A stretch of 64,000 nucleotides of DNA. Origin: Pseudomonas peli (GTDB taxonomy: Bacteria; Pseudomonadota; Gammaproteobacteria; Pseudomonadales; Pseudomonadaceae). Shown here piece by piece: positions 1-7,871 of this stretch. Where the stretch lies: NCBI RefSeq assembly GCF_900099645.1, contig NZ_FMTL01000001.1, forward strand, positions 1,302,001 through 1,366,000, read 5' to 3'. The number at the start of each line of letters is the position of its first letter. Positions within the stretch are counted from its first letter, which is position 1. Position numbers and translations under genes: made by a program. The notes under the pieces were generated by a model. It worked only from the letters and a program-made list of their open reading frames with translations, made no database searches and was not told the DNA's origin.

Positions 1-1
1 C

Positions 2-796
2 CTGGCCGATATTGCTGTGGGCCTGTTGTTTGCCCTGACCGCCATTCCGGTGCTGTTTCTCTACCTGCAGCATCTCGGCTACCCGGTGGCCAAGATCCGC
101 CAGCTGCTGCAGGCGGCAATCATCATGGATTTGCTGTGCTGGCTGATCTTCGGCCTGGCCCAGGGCAGCAGCGACCCGGCCACCCTGCTCTGGCCCCTGC
201 TGGCCGCCGGCCTGCCGCTGCTGTTAAAGCTGCTGCCGCTGCGCTCGGCGCGGCTCAATGGCAGCTGCTTTCTCGCCCTGCTGCTGGTGATGCAGCAGCT
301 GCACCTGAATGCCCTGGTGTTCGGCATCGCCTACCTGTTGCTGCTCACCGCCCTGCGCTTGCCTTTGCGCCTGCCGCTACCCGCCGGGCTGCTGCGCTGG
401 CTGCAAACCTGGCTGGCGGTGCCGCTGATTTTGGCCTTTGGCCTGCTGCAGATCGACTGGCACGACGCCTGGCTGGGGTATTCTGCCTGGCAGTTTGCGG
501 CGCTGTTGTTACTGCCGATCATCAGCAAACTGGCCGGTAACTGGCTCGGCCTGAGCTGGGCCGCCGGACAGCTGCGCGCCTATGCGGGGCAGTGGCGCGA
601 AAGCCTGCTGTTGAATACCCGTGGCCTGACTGAAATCATCTTTCTCAATCTGCTGCTGCAACAGCAGATAATCAGCCCAGCACTGTATTTCGCCCTGATG
701 CTGATGGGCCTGATCTCGACCCTGTTACCGGCCCTGGCCGGTGCTTACCCACACGCCGCCACGCATGAGGCCAGAAGCCGCTATGAAGTCTCTTGA
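2..796 (+). CDS. Cation:proton antiporter, CPA2/Kef type (C-terminal part)
   Basis: The reading frame is already open at base 2, so the N-terminus lies outside the window; 264 codons remain. The protein is almost wholly hydrophobic with many membrane helices. Two CPA2 landmarks are visible: the TAIPVL segment followed by a helix carrying an Asp (about residue 43 of the visible part, in IIMDLLCW), and the C-terminal NTRGLTEI motif. Members exchange Na+ or K+ for H+ across the inner membrane. The gene overlaps the next one by 14 bases, so it belongs to the same operon as the aryl polyene genes. The MMPL-type exporter often found in such clusters does not match this sequence. Family confident; ion and role unknown. 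Confidence 0.8.
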   Translation: MADIAVGLLFALTAIPVLFLYLQHLGYPVAKIRQLLQAAIIMDLLCWLIFGLAQGSSDPATLLWPLLAAGLPLLLKLLPLRSARLNGSCFLALLLVMQQLHLNALVFGIAYLLLLTALRLPLRLPLPAGLLRWLQTWLAVPLILAFGLLQIDWHDAWLGYSAWQFAALLLLPIISKLAGNWLGLSWAAGQLRAYAGQWRESLLLNTRGLTEIIFLNLLLQQQIISPALYFALMLMGLISTLLPALAGAYPHAATHEARSRYEVS

Positions 797-2027
797 AGTC
801 GAACAACGCCAAGTCGTAGTGATAGGTGCCGGCCCGTCCGGGGCGATTGCCGGTGCGCTGCTCAAGCGCAATGGCCATGACGTGCTGGTGCTGGAGCGCC
901 AGCGCTTCCCGCGCTTCTCAATTGGCGAGAGCCTACTGTCGCACTGCCTGGATTTTGTTGAAGAAGCCGGGATGCTCGACGCGGTGCGTGCGGCGGGCTT
1001 CCAGACCAAGCATGGCGCGGCCTTTGGCTGGGGCGAGCGCTATACCGAATTCGATTTCCGCGACACCTTTACTCCGGGGCAGGGTTCGACCTATCAGGTG
1101 CTGCGTGCCGATTTCGACAAGCTACTGGCCGATCAGGCCGAGCTGCAGGGTGTGGAAATTCGTTATGAAGAAGAAATCTTCGCCGTTGATTTCAGCGCCG
1201 ACCGCCCACGCTTGAGTGTGCGCCGATTGGCCGATGGCCATGAATACCAGGTCGAGTGCGCCTTCGTCCTCGATGGCAGCGGCTACGGCCGCGTGCTGCC
1301 GCGCCTGCTCGACCTCGACACGCCGTCGAACTTCCCCGTACGCCAGGCTGTGTTTACCCACGTCGAAGACCGCAGCGATGGCACCGGTTTCGACCGCGAG
1401 AAGATCCTCATCACCACCCACCCGACCCTGCGCGATGTGTGGTTCTGGACCATCCCGTTCAGCAACGGCCGCTGCTCAGTCGGTGTAGTGGCCGATGCCA
1501 CCCGCTATCAAGGTCGTCCGGAAGATCTCGACGCCTGCTTGAAGCAATTTATCGAAGAGACGCCCAGCCTGCACAAGGTGCTGAAAAACGCCGTGTGGGA
1601 CACCCCGGCGCGCACCATTGGCGGCTACTCAGCCAACGTCAAAGCCCTGCACGGCCCAGGCTTTGCTCTGCTCGGCAATGCGGCGGAGTTCCTCGACCCG
1701 GTGTTCAGCTCCGGGGTGACCATCGCCATGCGTTCTGCGAGCATGGCCGCTGGCCTGCTGCACCGCCAACTCAGTGGCGAGACGGTAGACTGGGAGCAGG
1801 ACTTTGCCATCCCACTCAAGCGCGGCGTCGACACCTTCCGCGTGTATGTCGAGGGCTGGTATGACGGCAGCTTCCAAGACGTGATCTATTACGAGAAGGC
1901 CCAGCCGGAAATCCGCCGGATGATCAGCTCGATCCTCGCGGGCTATGCCTGGGACGCGAAGAACCCCTATGTGGCGGAGCCCAGGCGCCGCCTGCGCGTA
2001 CTCGCCGAAGTCTGCGCTAGCCAATAA
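783..2027 (+). CDS. FAD-dependent oxidoreductase, flavin-halogenase-like, of the aryl polyene cluster
   Basis: 414 residues from the ATG at 783, which overlaps the end of the antiporter gene; an in-frame start at 741 would add 14 residues ahead of a normal FAD-binding N-terminus and is not favoured. GAGPSG at 15-20 is the dinucleotide-binding loop. The protein carries the flavin-halogenase signatures: WFWTIP at 220-225 (WxWxIP) and FLDPVFSSG at 303-311 (FxxPxxSxG). A Lys at 76 in TKHGA lies where halogenases keep the catalytic lysine. Similar NAD(P)/FAD oxidoreductases are standard members of aryl polyene clusters. It could halogenate, hydroxylate or oxidise the aryl head group; the sequence does not decide which. 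Confidence 0.85.
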   Translation: MKSLEVEQRQVVVIGAGPSGAIAGALLKRNGHDVLVLERQRFPRFSIGESLLSHCLDFVEEAGMLDAVRAAGFQTKHGAAFGWGERYTEFDFRDTFTPGQGSTYQVLRADFDKLLADQAELQGVEIRYEEEIFAVDFSADRPRLSVRRLADGHEYQVECAFVLDGSGYGRVLPRLLDLDTPSNFPVRQAVFTHVEDRSDGTGFDREKILITTHPTLRDVWFWTIPFSNGRCSVGVVADATRYQGRPEDLDACLKQFIEETPSLHKVLKNAVWDTPARTIGGYSANVKALHGPGFALLGNAAEFLDPVFSSGVTIAMRSASMAAGLLHRQLSGETVDWEQDFAIPLKRGVDTFRVYVEGWYDGSFQDVIYYEKAQPEIRRMISSILAGYAWDAKNPYVAEPRRRLRVLAEVCASQ

Positions 2028-2039
2028 ATAAGGATGTTT

Positions 2040-2768
2040 ATGAACAACCCGGCCGCCACCTACGTCGAGGAAACCCGCTTCGGCTTCTGGTTCTTGCAGA
2101 GCCACGTCTGGCAGCACCATGTGCTGCGCGTGGCAATCAATGACCTGCGCGGCCTGTTCGCCGGCCCGCAGCCAGAAGCACCGGTGCTGCTGGATGCCGG
2201 CTGCGGCCAGGGCAAGTCCTTCGGCCTGCTCGCCGAGGCGTTTGCGCCTGCGCGGATAATCGGTCTGGATGCCGACCCGCACAGCCTCGACTGCTCGCGT
2301 GCCGAGGCGGAGCGCCTGGGCCTGGATGTGCAGCTGATCGCCAGCGACTGTGCCGCCATCGACCTGCCGGATGCCAGCGTCGACCTGCTGTTCTGTCACC
2401 AGACCTTCCATCACCTGGTCGAGCAGGAACAGGCCCTGGCCGAGTTCTGGCGCGTGCTCAAGCCGGGCGGGCGCTTGCTGTTCGCCGAGTCGACCCAGTA
2501 CTACATCGACACCTGGGTGATCCGCTGGCTGTTCCGCCACCCAATGCATGTGCAGAAAAGCGCCGAAGGCTATCTGGCTATGTTGCGCGACCAGGGCTTC
2601 GAATTTGTCGCCGACAACATCTCCTACCCCTATCTATGGTGGAGCCGTTCCAAGGACTTCGGCCTGCTGGAGCGCTGGGGGCTGATGAAACCCAAGCCGG
2701 CGGGCCAACGCAATGAAACCCTGGTCAATGTGGTGGCGCGCAAGCCGCTGGAGGCAACTCCGGCATGA
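2040..2768 (+). CDS. Class I SAM-dependent methyltransferase, aryl polyene cluster
   Basis: 242 residues. The ATG at 2040 is chosen over that at 2034 because AAGGA at 2030-2034 then sits five bases upstream. The Rossmann-fold motif I DAGCGQG lies near residue 50, an acidic GLDAD follows about 25 residues later, and HQTFHHL with LKPGGRLLFAE mark the later strands of a UbiE/Methyltransf_11-type fold. It probably methylates the aryl head group or an intermediate of the pigment, giving S-adenosylhomocysteine as by-product. It begins 12 bases after the oxidoreductase and overlaps the lipoprotein gene by four bases, so it is co-translated with the cluster. Substrate is inferred from context only. 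Confidence 0.85.
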   Translation: MNNPAATYVEETRFGFWFLQSHVWQHHVLRVAINDLRGLFAGPQPEAPVLLDAGCGQGKSFGLLAEAFAPARIIGLDADPHSLDCSRAEAERLGLDVQLIASDCAAIDLPDASVDLLFCHQTFHHLVEQEQALAEFWRVLKPGGRLLFAESTQYYIDTWVIRWLFRHPMHVQKSAEGYLAMLRDQGFEFVADNISYPYLWWSRSKDFGLLERWGLMKPKPAGQRNETLVNVVARKPLEATPA

Positions 2769-3265
2769 GGCGCCTCGTCCTGCTCGGCCTGGGCCTGCTA
2801 CTTAGCGCCTGCGCCGCTCACACGCCGCTGCCGCTAAGCGCGCCGACCTTTGGTGCGCCACTGCCCGCCGCGCTGCGCGTCGAACGCCAGCAAGGCGCGG
2901 ATCAGCAGACCTGGTGGCTGGTGGTGCAGGCCGAACAATCGGCATTGCGCTGGTCGCTGTTCGATCCACTCGGCGTGCCCCTGGCGCGGCAGTTGCTGGA
3001 GAATGGCCAGTGGGGCGCCGATGGCCTGCTGCCGCCCAATAGCGAAGCCCAGGAGCTGTTCGCCGCCCTGTTGTTCGCCCTCACCCCGACCGACAAACTG
3101 CCCGCCAGCTATGCGCCAAACACCTGGCAGCAACTGGCCGACGGTCAGCGCCGGCTTAATCCGCACTGGCTGATCGACTACCACGCGCCGCTGGATTTCA
3201 CCCTGAGCCAGGGCCAGGTACTGAGTTACCGGGTCTATGCCCTCGCCGACGAAGAGATTCCCTGA
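2765..3265 (+). CDS. DUF3261 lipoprotein of the aryl polyene cluster
   Basis: 166 residues. The N-terminus has a basic start, a run of Leu/Gly and the lipobox LLSAC with the acylated Cys at 16, so it is a lipoprotein, probably of the outer membrane. The remainder (Trp/Leu-rich, with DPLGVPLARQ and a C-terminal LSYRVY segment) resembles the DUF3261 family, which recurs in aryl polyene clusters directly before the ketosynthase gene. It overlaps its neighbours by four bases (ATGA) and one base (TGATG). The pigment is anchored in the outer membrane in studied strains, so a part in transfer or anchoring is plausible but not shown. Confidence 0.8.
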   Translation: MRRLVLLGLGLLLSACAAHTPLPLSAPTFGAPLPAALRVERQQGADQQTWWLVVQAEQSALRWSLFDPLGVPLARQLLENGQWGADGLLPPNSEAQELFAALLFALTPTDKLPASYAPNTWQQLADGQRRLNPHWLIDYHAPLDFTLSQGQVLSYRVYALADEEIP

Positions 3266-4524
3266 TGCCGGTCTACCTCAACGCACTGGGCCTTAACTGC
3301 GCCCTCGGCCAAGGCAAGCAGGCGGTGGCAACCGCGCTGTTTGCCGGCGATAGCAGCGGTATGCAGGCGCAAACCGGTTGGGTGGCCGAGCGCGCGCTGA
3401 CCGTCGGTGCTGTGCCTGGCAGCCTGCCGGAGTTACCCGATCTGCCGGACCATCCGCCGAGCCGCAATAACCAGCTGCTGCTGGCTGCCGCGCTGGAAAT
3501 CGAGCCAGAACTGCGCGCCGCTATCAGCCGTTTCGGCGCCGAGCGTATCGCCGTGGTACTCGGCACCAGCACCTCGGGCATTGAGGAAGCCAGCCAGAGC
3601 ATCGCCACCTATCTCAACGAGGGCGAGTTGCCGGCGCATTATCACTACGCGCAGCAGGAGCTGGCTGAACCGGCGAATTTTCTCAGTGACTGGCTGGGCC
3701 TGAGCGGGCCGTGCTTTAGCATTTCCACCGCCTGCACCTCGGGCGCGCGGGCGCTGCTGAGCGCTCAGCGTCTGCTGAACCTCGGGGTGTGCGATGCGGT
3801 GATCTGCGGCGGCGTGGACAGCTTGTGTCGCCTGACCCTGAATGGTTTTACCGCCCTGGAAGCCGTCTCGGCAGAGCGCTGCAATCCGTTTTCCGTCAAT
3901 CGCCATGGCATTAATATCGGCGAAGCGGCGGCGCTGTTCTTAATAACCAGAGAGCCGCTAAGCGGCGCAGCCCAGAGTGCTGTACCAATCACCCTGCTTG
4001 GCGGCGGCGCCGGCTCAGATGCTCACCATATTTCCGCACCGCAGCCCGATGGCCTTGGTGCCCAGGCGGCCATGCGCAAAGCACTGGCGGCAGCCGGGAT
4101 CCGCGCTGATCAGGTCGATTACCTGAACCTGCATGGCACCGCCACCACACACAATGACGCCATGGAAAGCCAGGCGGTGCAGGCTATCTTCCCCCATGGT
4201 GTGCCCTGTTCATCGAGCAAGTCCATGGTCGGCCACACCCTTGGCGCGGCTGGGGCACTGGAAGCGGCTTTCTGCTGGCTGACCCTGAGCGAATACAACC
4301 CGGATCAGCTACTCCCCCCGCACCTGTGGGATGGCCAAGCTGACCCGGCCTTGCCGGCACTGAATCTGGTTCAGCCCGGAACCCGCCTGAGCAACACCCG
4401 CCCACGCCGACTGATGAGCAACTCCTTCGCCTTTGGCGGCAACAATATCAGCCTGCTCTTGGGTGAAGAGCCCAGTGAAGAGCAGGTTCAAGAGCACGGC
4501 GAAACGTCAGGAGAACATCCATGA
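3265..4524 (+). CDS. apeO: Beta-ketoacyl-ACP synthase, ApeO-like
   Basis: 419 residues, a full-length KAS II-type condensing enzyme. The active site is complete: Cys157 in STACTSG, His290 in NLHGTATTH and His324 in MVGHTLGAAG. In the aryl polyene pathway such a ketosynthase works with ACPs to lengthen an aryl starter by malonyl units. The order KS-dehydratase-ketoreductase-KS here is that of apeO-apeP-apeQ-apeR. The start codon overlaps the lipoprotein stop (TGATG) and the stop overlaps the dehydratase start (ATGA). The chain-length-factor partner, ligase and ACP genes expected for a full cluster would lie upstream, outside the window. Confidence 0.9.
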   Translation: MPVYLNALGLNCALGQGKQAVATALFAGDSSGMQAQTGWVAERALTVGAVPGSLPELPDLPDHPPSRNNQLLLAAALEIEPELRAAISRFGAERIAVVLGTSTSGIEEASQSIATYLNEGELPAHYHYAQQELAEPANFLSDWLGLSGPCFSISTACTSGARALLSAQRLLNLGVCDAVICGGVDSLCRLTLNGFTALEAVSAERCNPFSVNRHGINIGEAAALFLITREPLSGAAQSAVPITLLGGGAGSDAHHISAPQPDGLGAQAAMRKALAAAGIRADQVDYLNLHGTATTHNDAMESQAVQAIFPHGVPCSSSKSMVGHTLGAAGALEAAFCWLTLSEYNPDQLLPPHLWDGQADPALPALNLVQPGTRLSNTRPRRLMSNSFAFGGNNISLLLGEEPSEEQVQEHGETSGEHP

Positions 4525-4985
4525 GCCAATGGCCAATCGCCGAACTGATTCCCCACGCCGCGGATATGATCCTGATCGATCAGGTGCTGCGCTTTGGCGA
4601 TGAGGACATCGAAACCCAGCTGACCATCCGCAACGGCGGCCTGTTCAACCTGGAGGACGGCAGCCTGCCGGCCTGGGTTGGCATCGAGCTGATGGCACAG
4701 AGCGTCGCCGCCTACGCTGGCTGCCAGGCGCGCCTGCGCGGCGAGCCGGTGGAGCTGGGCTTTCTGCTTGGCACGCGCAAGTACGAGTGCAATGTCGAAC
4801 GTTTCCCGGCTGGAGCCGAGCTGCATATCCATGCCAGCCGCTCGCTGCAGGATGACAACGGCATGGGCGTGTTCGAATGCCAGCTGCGCGGTCCCGGCAT
4901 CGAGGCCCTGGCGCGGCTTAACGTATTCCGGCCACCTCAGGTGGCCAGCTATCTTCAGGAAGAATTTCAGGAACCTCAGCAATGA
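4521..4985 (+). CDS. apeP: 3-hydroxyacyl-ACP dehydratase, hotdog fold, ApeP-like
   Basis: 154 residues, the usual length of a single hotdog domain. LIPHAADMILID near the N-terminus holds the catalytic His (12), and GIELMAQSVAAYAG holds the acidic partner (Glu56) and the AQ pair at the start of the central helix, as in FabZ/FabA-type dehydratases. It would remove water from the 3-hydroxyacyl-ACP made by the ketoreductase, creating each double bond of the polyene. Four-base overlaps at both ends (ATGA) tie its translation to the ketosynthase and ketoreductase genes. Confidence 0.88.
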   Translation: MSQWPIAELIPHAADMILIDQVLRFGDEDIETQLTIRNGGLFNLEDGSLPAWVGIELMAQSVAAYAGCQARLRGEPVELGFLLGTRKYECNVERFPAGAELHIHASRSLQDDNGMGVFECQLRGPGIEALARLNVFRPPQVASYLQEEFQEPQQ

Positions 4986-5728
4986 GCGAAACAGCAGCCC
5001 TGCGCGAAACCATTCTGGTAACCGGCTCCAGCCGTGGCATCGGCCGGGCGATTGCCTTGCGCCTGGCCAAAAGCGGCTATGACATCGTGCTGCATTGCCG
5101 CGCCCGCCGCGATGAAGCCGAAGCGGTGCAGGCACAGATTGAAGCGCTGGGTCAGCAGGCGCGCATCCTGCAATTCGATGTTTCCGACCGCGCCGCCTGC
5201 CGCACGGCGCTGGAGGCCGATGTCGAACAGCACGGCGCGTATTACGGCGTGGTGTGTAATGCAGGGTTGACCCGCGACGGCGCTTTCCCAGCGCTGAGCG
5301 AGGACGACTGGGACATCGTCATGCGCACCAACCTGGACGGTTTCTATAACGTGCTGCACCCGCTGACCATGCCCATGGTGCGGCGGCGCAAGGCCGGGCG
5401 TATCGTCTGCATCACCTCAGTGTCCGGGCTGATTGGCAACCGCGGCCAGGTCAATTACAGCGCCTCCAAGGCCGGCATCATCGGCGCGGCCAAGGCCTTG
5501 GCCATCGAGCTGGGCAAGCGCAAGATCACGGTCAACTGCGTCGCACCCGGGCTGATCGATACCGAAATCCTCGATGCCGATGTGCCAATCGAGGAAATCC
5601 TCAAGATGGTCCCCGCGCAGCGCATGGGCACCCCGGAAGAAGTGGCCGGCGCGGTGAATTTTCTGATGTCCGAGGAGGCGGCCTACATTACCCGCCAGGT
5701 CCTCGCGGTGAATGGTGGGTTGTGCTGA
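4982..5728 (+). CDS. apeQ: 3-ketoacyl-ACP reductase, FabG-like, ApeQ-like
   Basis: 248 residues of short-chain dehydrogenase. The NADPH loop TGSSRGIG lies at 14-21, CNAG at 92-95 and the catalytic set Asn118, Ser146, Tyr159 and Lys163 (in SVSGL and NYSASKAG) is intact. It reduces the keto group formed at each elongation round of the polyene chain. It is distinct from the fatty-acid fabG by its place inside the cluster, with a four-base overlap to the dehydratase and a TGATG junction to the last ketosynthase. Confidence 0.9.
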   Translation: MSETAALRETILVTGSSRGIGRAIALRLAKSGYDIVLHCRARRDEAEAVQAQIEALGQQARILQFDVSDRAACRTALEADVEQHGAYYGVVCNAGLTRDGAFPALSEDDWDIVMRTNLDGFYNVLHPLTMPMVRRRKAGRIVCITSVSGLIGNRGQVNYSASKAGIIGAAKALAIELGKRKITVNCVAPGLIDTEILDADVPIEEILKMVPAQRMGTPEEVAGAVNFLMSEEAAYITRQVLAVNGGLC

Positions 5729-6963
5729 TGAGCGGATGCAAACGGGTGGTAGTCACCGGTATGGCCGGCGTGACCTCGCTGGGCAGCGACTGGCCGACGA
5801 TTGAGGCGAACTTCAAGGCCGGTAAGAGCGGTATCCGCTATATGCACGAGTGGGACAGGTTCAGTGAGCTGAACACCCGCCTCGGCGGCCCGGTGGATGA
5901 TTTCGTGCAACCCAAGCACTGGAACCGCAAGCAGACCCGCAGCATGGGCCGCGTCTCCAAACTGGTGGTATACGCCGCCGAACGTGCACTGGAGCATGCC
6001 GGCCTGCTCGGCGACGAACGCATTCAAGACGGTCGGATGGGCGTGGCCTGCGGCTCCTCCACCGGCAGCACCGACGAGATCAAGGCATTCGGCAATATGC
6101 TGCTCAACTCGGTGGCCGACGGCCTGAATGCCAACTCCTACATCCGTATGATGCCGCACACCACGGCGGCCAATATCAGCATCTTCTTCGGCCTCAAGGG
6201 TCGCCTGATCCCGACGTCCAGCGCGTGCACCAGCGGCAGCCAGGGCATCGGCTACGCCTATGAAGCGATCAAGTTTGGCCGCCTGCCGATGATGCTCGCC
6301 GGCGGCGCCGAGGAACTCTGCCCCACCGAAGCCATGGTCTTCGATGCGCTTTATGCCACCAGCCTGAAAAACGATGCCCCGCACACTTCGCCGCGTCCCT
6401 ACGACAGCGGCCGCGATGGTCTGGTGATCGGTGAAGGCGCCGGCATTCTGGTACTCGAAGAACTGGAGCACGCCTTGGCCCGTGGTGCGACCATCCATGC
6501 AGAAATCGTCGGCTTTGGCTGCAACTCAGACGGCCAGCACGCTACCAAACCGGTGCAGGCGACTATGCGCGGAGCAATGGAGCTGGCGCTGCAGGATGCC
6601 GGTTTACAACCCTCCGCCATCGGTTACGTCAACGGCCACGGCACTGCCACCGACCAGGGTGATGTCGCGGAAACCCTGGCGACCCAGGAACTGTTCGGCA
6701 GCCAGATGCCGATCAGCTCGCAGAAGAGCTACTTCGGCCACACCCTGGGCGCCTGTGGCGCGCTGGAGTCCTGGTTCAGTATCGAAATGATGAACTCAGA
6801 CAGCTATGTGCCGACCCTGAATCTGGATGCGGTCGATCCGGCCTGCGGCGAACTGGACTACCTGCGCGGTGAATTCCGCCAGATGAGCCACCAGTACGTG
6901 ATGAACAACAACTTCGCTTTTGGCGGAGTGAATACGTCGCTGATCTTCAAACGCTGGAGCTAA
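5728..6963 (+). CDS. apeR: Beta-ketoacyl-ACP synthase, ApeR-like
   Basis: 411 residues from the ATG at 5728; a GTG at 5722 in the same frame would add two residues but overlap the reductase more. Catalytic residues are Cys167 in SSACTSG, His304 in NGHGTATD and His338 in YFGHTLGACG, so it is a working condensing enzyme and not a chain-length factor. It is the last gene of the aryl polyene block; 91 bases follow before the next gene. In characterised clusters the second ketosynthase acts as a homodimer with its own role in elongation, which I infer here by position. Confidence 0.9.
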   Translation: MSGCKRVVVTGMAGVTSLGSDWPTIEANFKAGKSGIRYMHEWDRFSELNTRLGGPVDDFVQPKHWNRKQTRSMGRVSKLVVYAAERALEHAGLLGDERIQDGRMGVACGSSTGSTDEIKAFGNMLLNSVADGLNANSYIRMMPHTTAANISIFFGLKGRLIPTSSACTSGSQGIGYAYEAIKFGRLPMMLAGGAEELCPTEAMVFDALYATSLKNDAPHTSPRPYDSGRDGLVIGEGAGILVLEELEHALARGATIHAEIVGFGCNSDGQHATKPVQATMRGAMELALQDAGLQPSAIGYVNGHGTATDQGDVAETLATQELFGSQMPISSQKSYFGHTLGACGALESWFSIEMMNSDSYVPTLNLDAVDPACGELDYLRGEFRQMSHQYVMNNNFAFGGVNTSLIFKRWS

Positions 6964-7054
6964 AAAGCAGCTGGATTACACTGGCTACGGCAGCAACCTC
7001 TTTTTGCGCAACACAAAGCAGTTCCCAGAAAAACCTCATAAAAAGGAGCGACCC

Positions 7055-7498
7055 ATGAACGCCAAAACCTGGATTCTCGCAGCAGCCTGCATCAGCCTGT
7101 TCCCTGCCGTCAGCCAAGCCCGTGACACCACCCACTTTCTGCCATTCGAGACTGTCGTGCAGGAAGCCCTCAACGCTGGCCGCCTAGACGGCAGCGTGAA
7201 GTTCTACCTGGCTGGCAACAAACCAGCTGGCGCGGTCAGCGTGGTCAAGTCTGGCGTCACCACCAGCCAGAAGACCAACGCCTTCAACAAGAGCGATGAA
7301 GCCGCCTGCAGCTGGGCCCTGCAGTCCGCGCTGATCCGCTTCCAGAACGCGGCTAAAGCGGCCGGTGCCAATGCCGTGGTCGACCTGGCCAGCAACTACA
7401 AGAACGTCGAGTACAAGGACAGCCAGAAGTATGAATGCCACGCTGGCGCGATCATGGCGGGCGTCGCCCTCAAAGGAAACCTGGCCAATGTCAAATAA
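7055..7498 (+). CDS. Small secreted protein of unknown function
   Basis: 147 residues starting at the ATG at 7055, ten bases behind a strong AAGGAG (7043-7048). Residues 1-23 form a typical Sec signal peptide ending AVSQA. The mature part has NKPAGAVSVV and a C-terminal GANAVVDLASNY...YECHAGAIMAGVALKG segment with two Cys (one at about residue 86, one in YECHAG) that could form a periplasmic disulfide. Relatives in Pseudomonas have, from memory, been auto-labelled as excinuclease subunits, which this sequence does not support: there is no Walker motif or zinc finger. It overlaps the cytochrome c gene by 11 bases, so the two are translated together. Confidence 0.75.
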   Translation: MNAKTWILAAACISLFPAVSQARDTTHFLPFETVVQEALNAGRLDGSVKFYLAGNKPAGAVSVVKSGVTTSQKTNAFNKSDEAACSWALQSALIRFQNAAKAAGANAVVDLASNYKNVEYKDSQKYECHAGAIMAGVALKGNLANVK

Positions 7499-7817
7499 GC
7501 CCGTACGGCTCGGCCTGTTCATCGTATTGGCGTTGAGCGCCAGCCTGCCCGCACTCGCCGACGTGGACGGCCAGCACCTGTATCGCCAGCACTGCGCCAA
7601 ATGCCACGCCGAAGACGGCCGCGCCAACACCTTGCGCGGCTGGTTGTACTTTGCGCAGAACCTGAGCAAGGTCAAATGGCAGGACAACAACAGCGACAGC
7701 GACATCCTCGAAGCCATTCAGGACGGTCCCGGCGCCATGCCCGGCTACGCCGATACGCTCAGCGAAGCCGAACAGCTGGCGCTGGTAAAGGCCGTACGCG
7801 ATTTGCGTAAGCCCTGA
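7488..7817 (+). CDS. Small periplasmic cytochrome c
   Basis: 109 residues. A signal peptide (residues 1-24, ending PALA) is followed by one haem site, CAKCH at 36-40; Met84 in GAMPGY is the likely sixth ligand, giving a class I monohaem cytochrome. The start lies inside the preceding secreted-protein gene, with AAAGGA at 7472-7477. It probably carries electrons in the periplasm. Its pairing with the unknown secreted protein suggests a shared role, but neither gene has an evident link to the pigment genes beyond position. A terminator follows 13 bases after the stop. Confidence 0.88.
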   Translation: MSNKPVRLGLFIVLALSASLPALADVDGQHLYRQHCAKCHAEDGRANTLRGWLYFAQNLSKVKWQDNNSDSDILEAIQDGPGAMPGYADTLSEAEQLALVKAVRDLRKP

Positions 7818-7830
7818 GCAACACGCAGAT

Positions 7831-7862
7831 AAAACAAAGGCCGCATGAGCGGCCTTTGTTTT
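7831..7862. terminator. Bidirectional rho-independent terminator between cytochrome c and hemE
   Basis: A perfect 14-bp stem (AAAACAAAGGCCGC) with a four-base loop ATGA. A-rich and T-rich ends give a U-tract in both directions, as suits two converging genes. Confidence 0.9.
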
Positions 7863-7871
7863 GTGCAGGGC

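Noticed and set aside
7055..7498. Excinuclease-subunit identity for the small secreted protein
   Set aside because: There is a clear signal peptide and no ATP-binding or zinc motif; the name is likely an old database carry-over.
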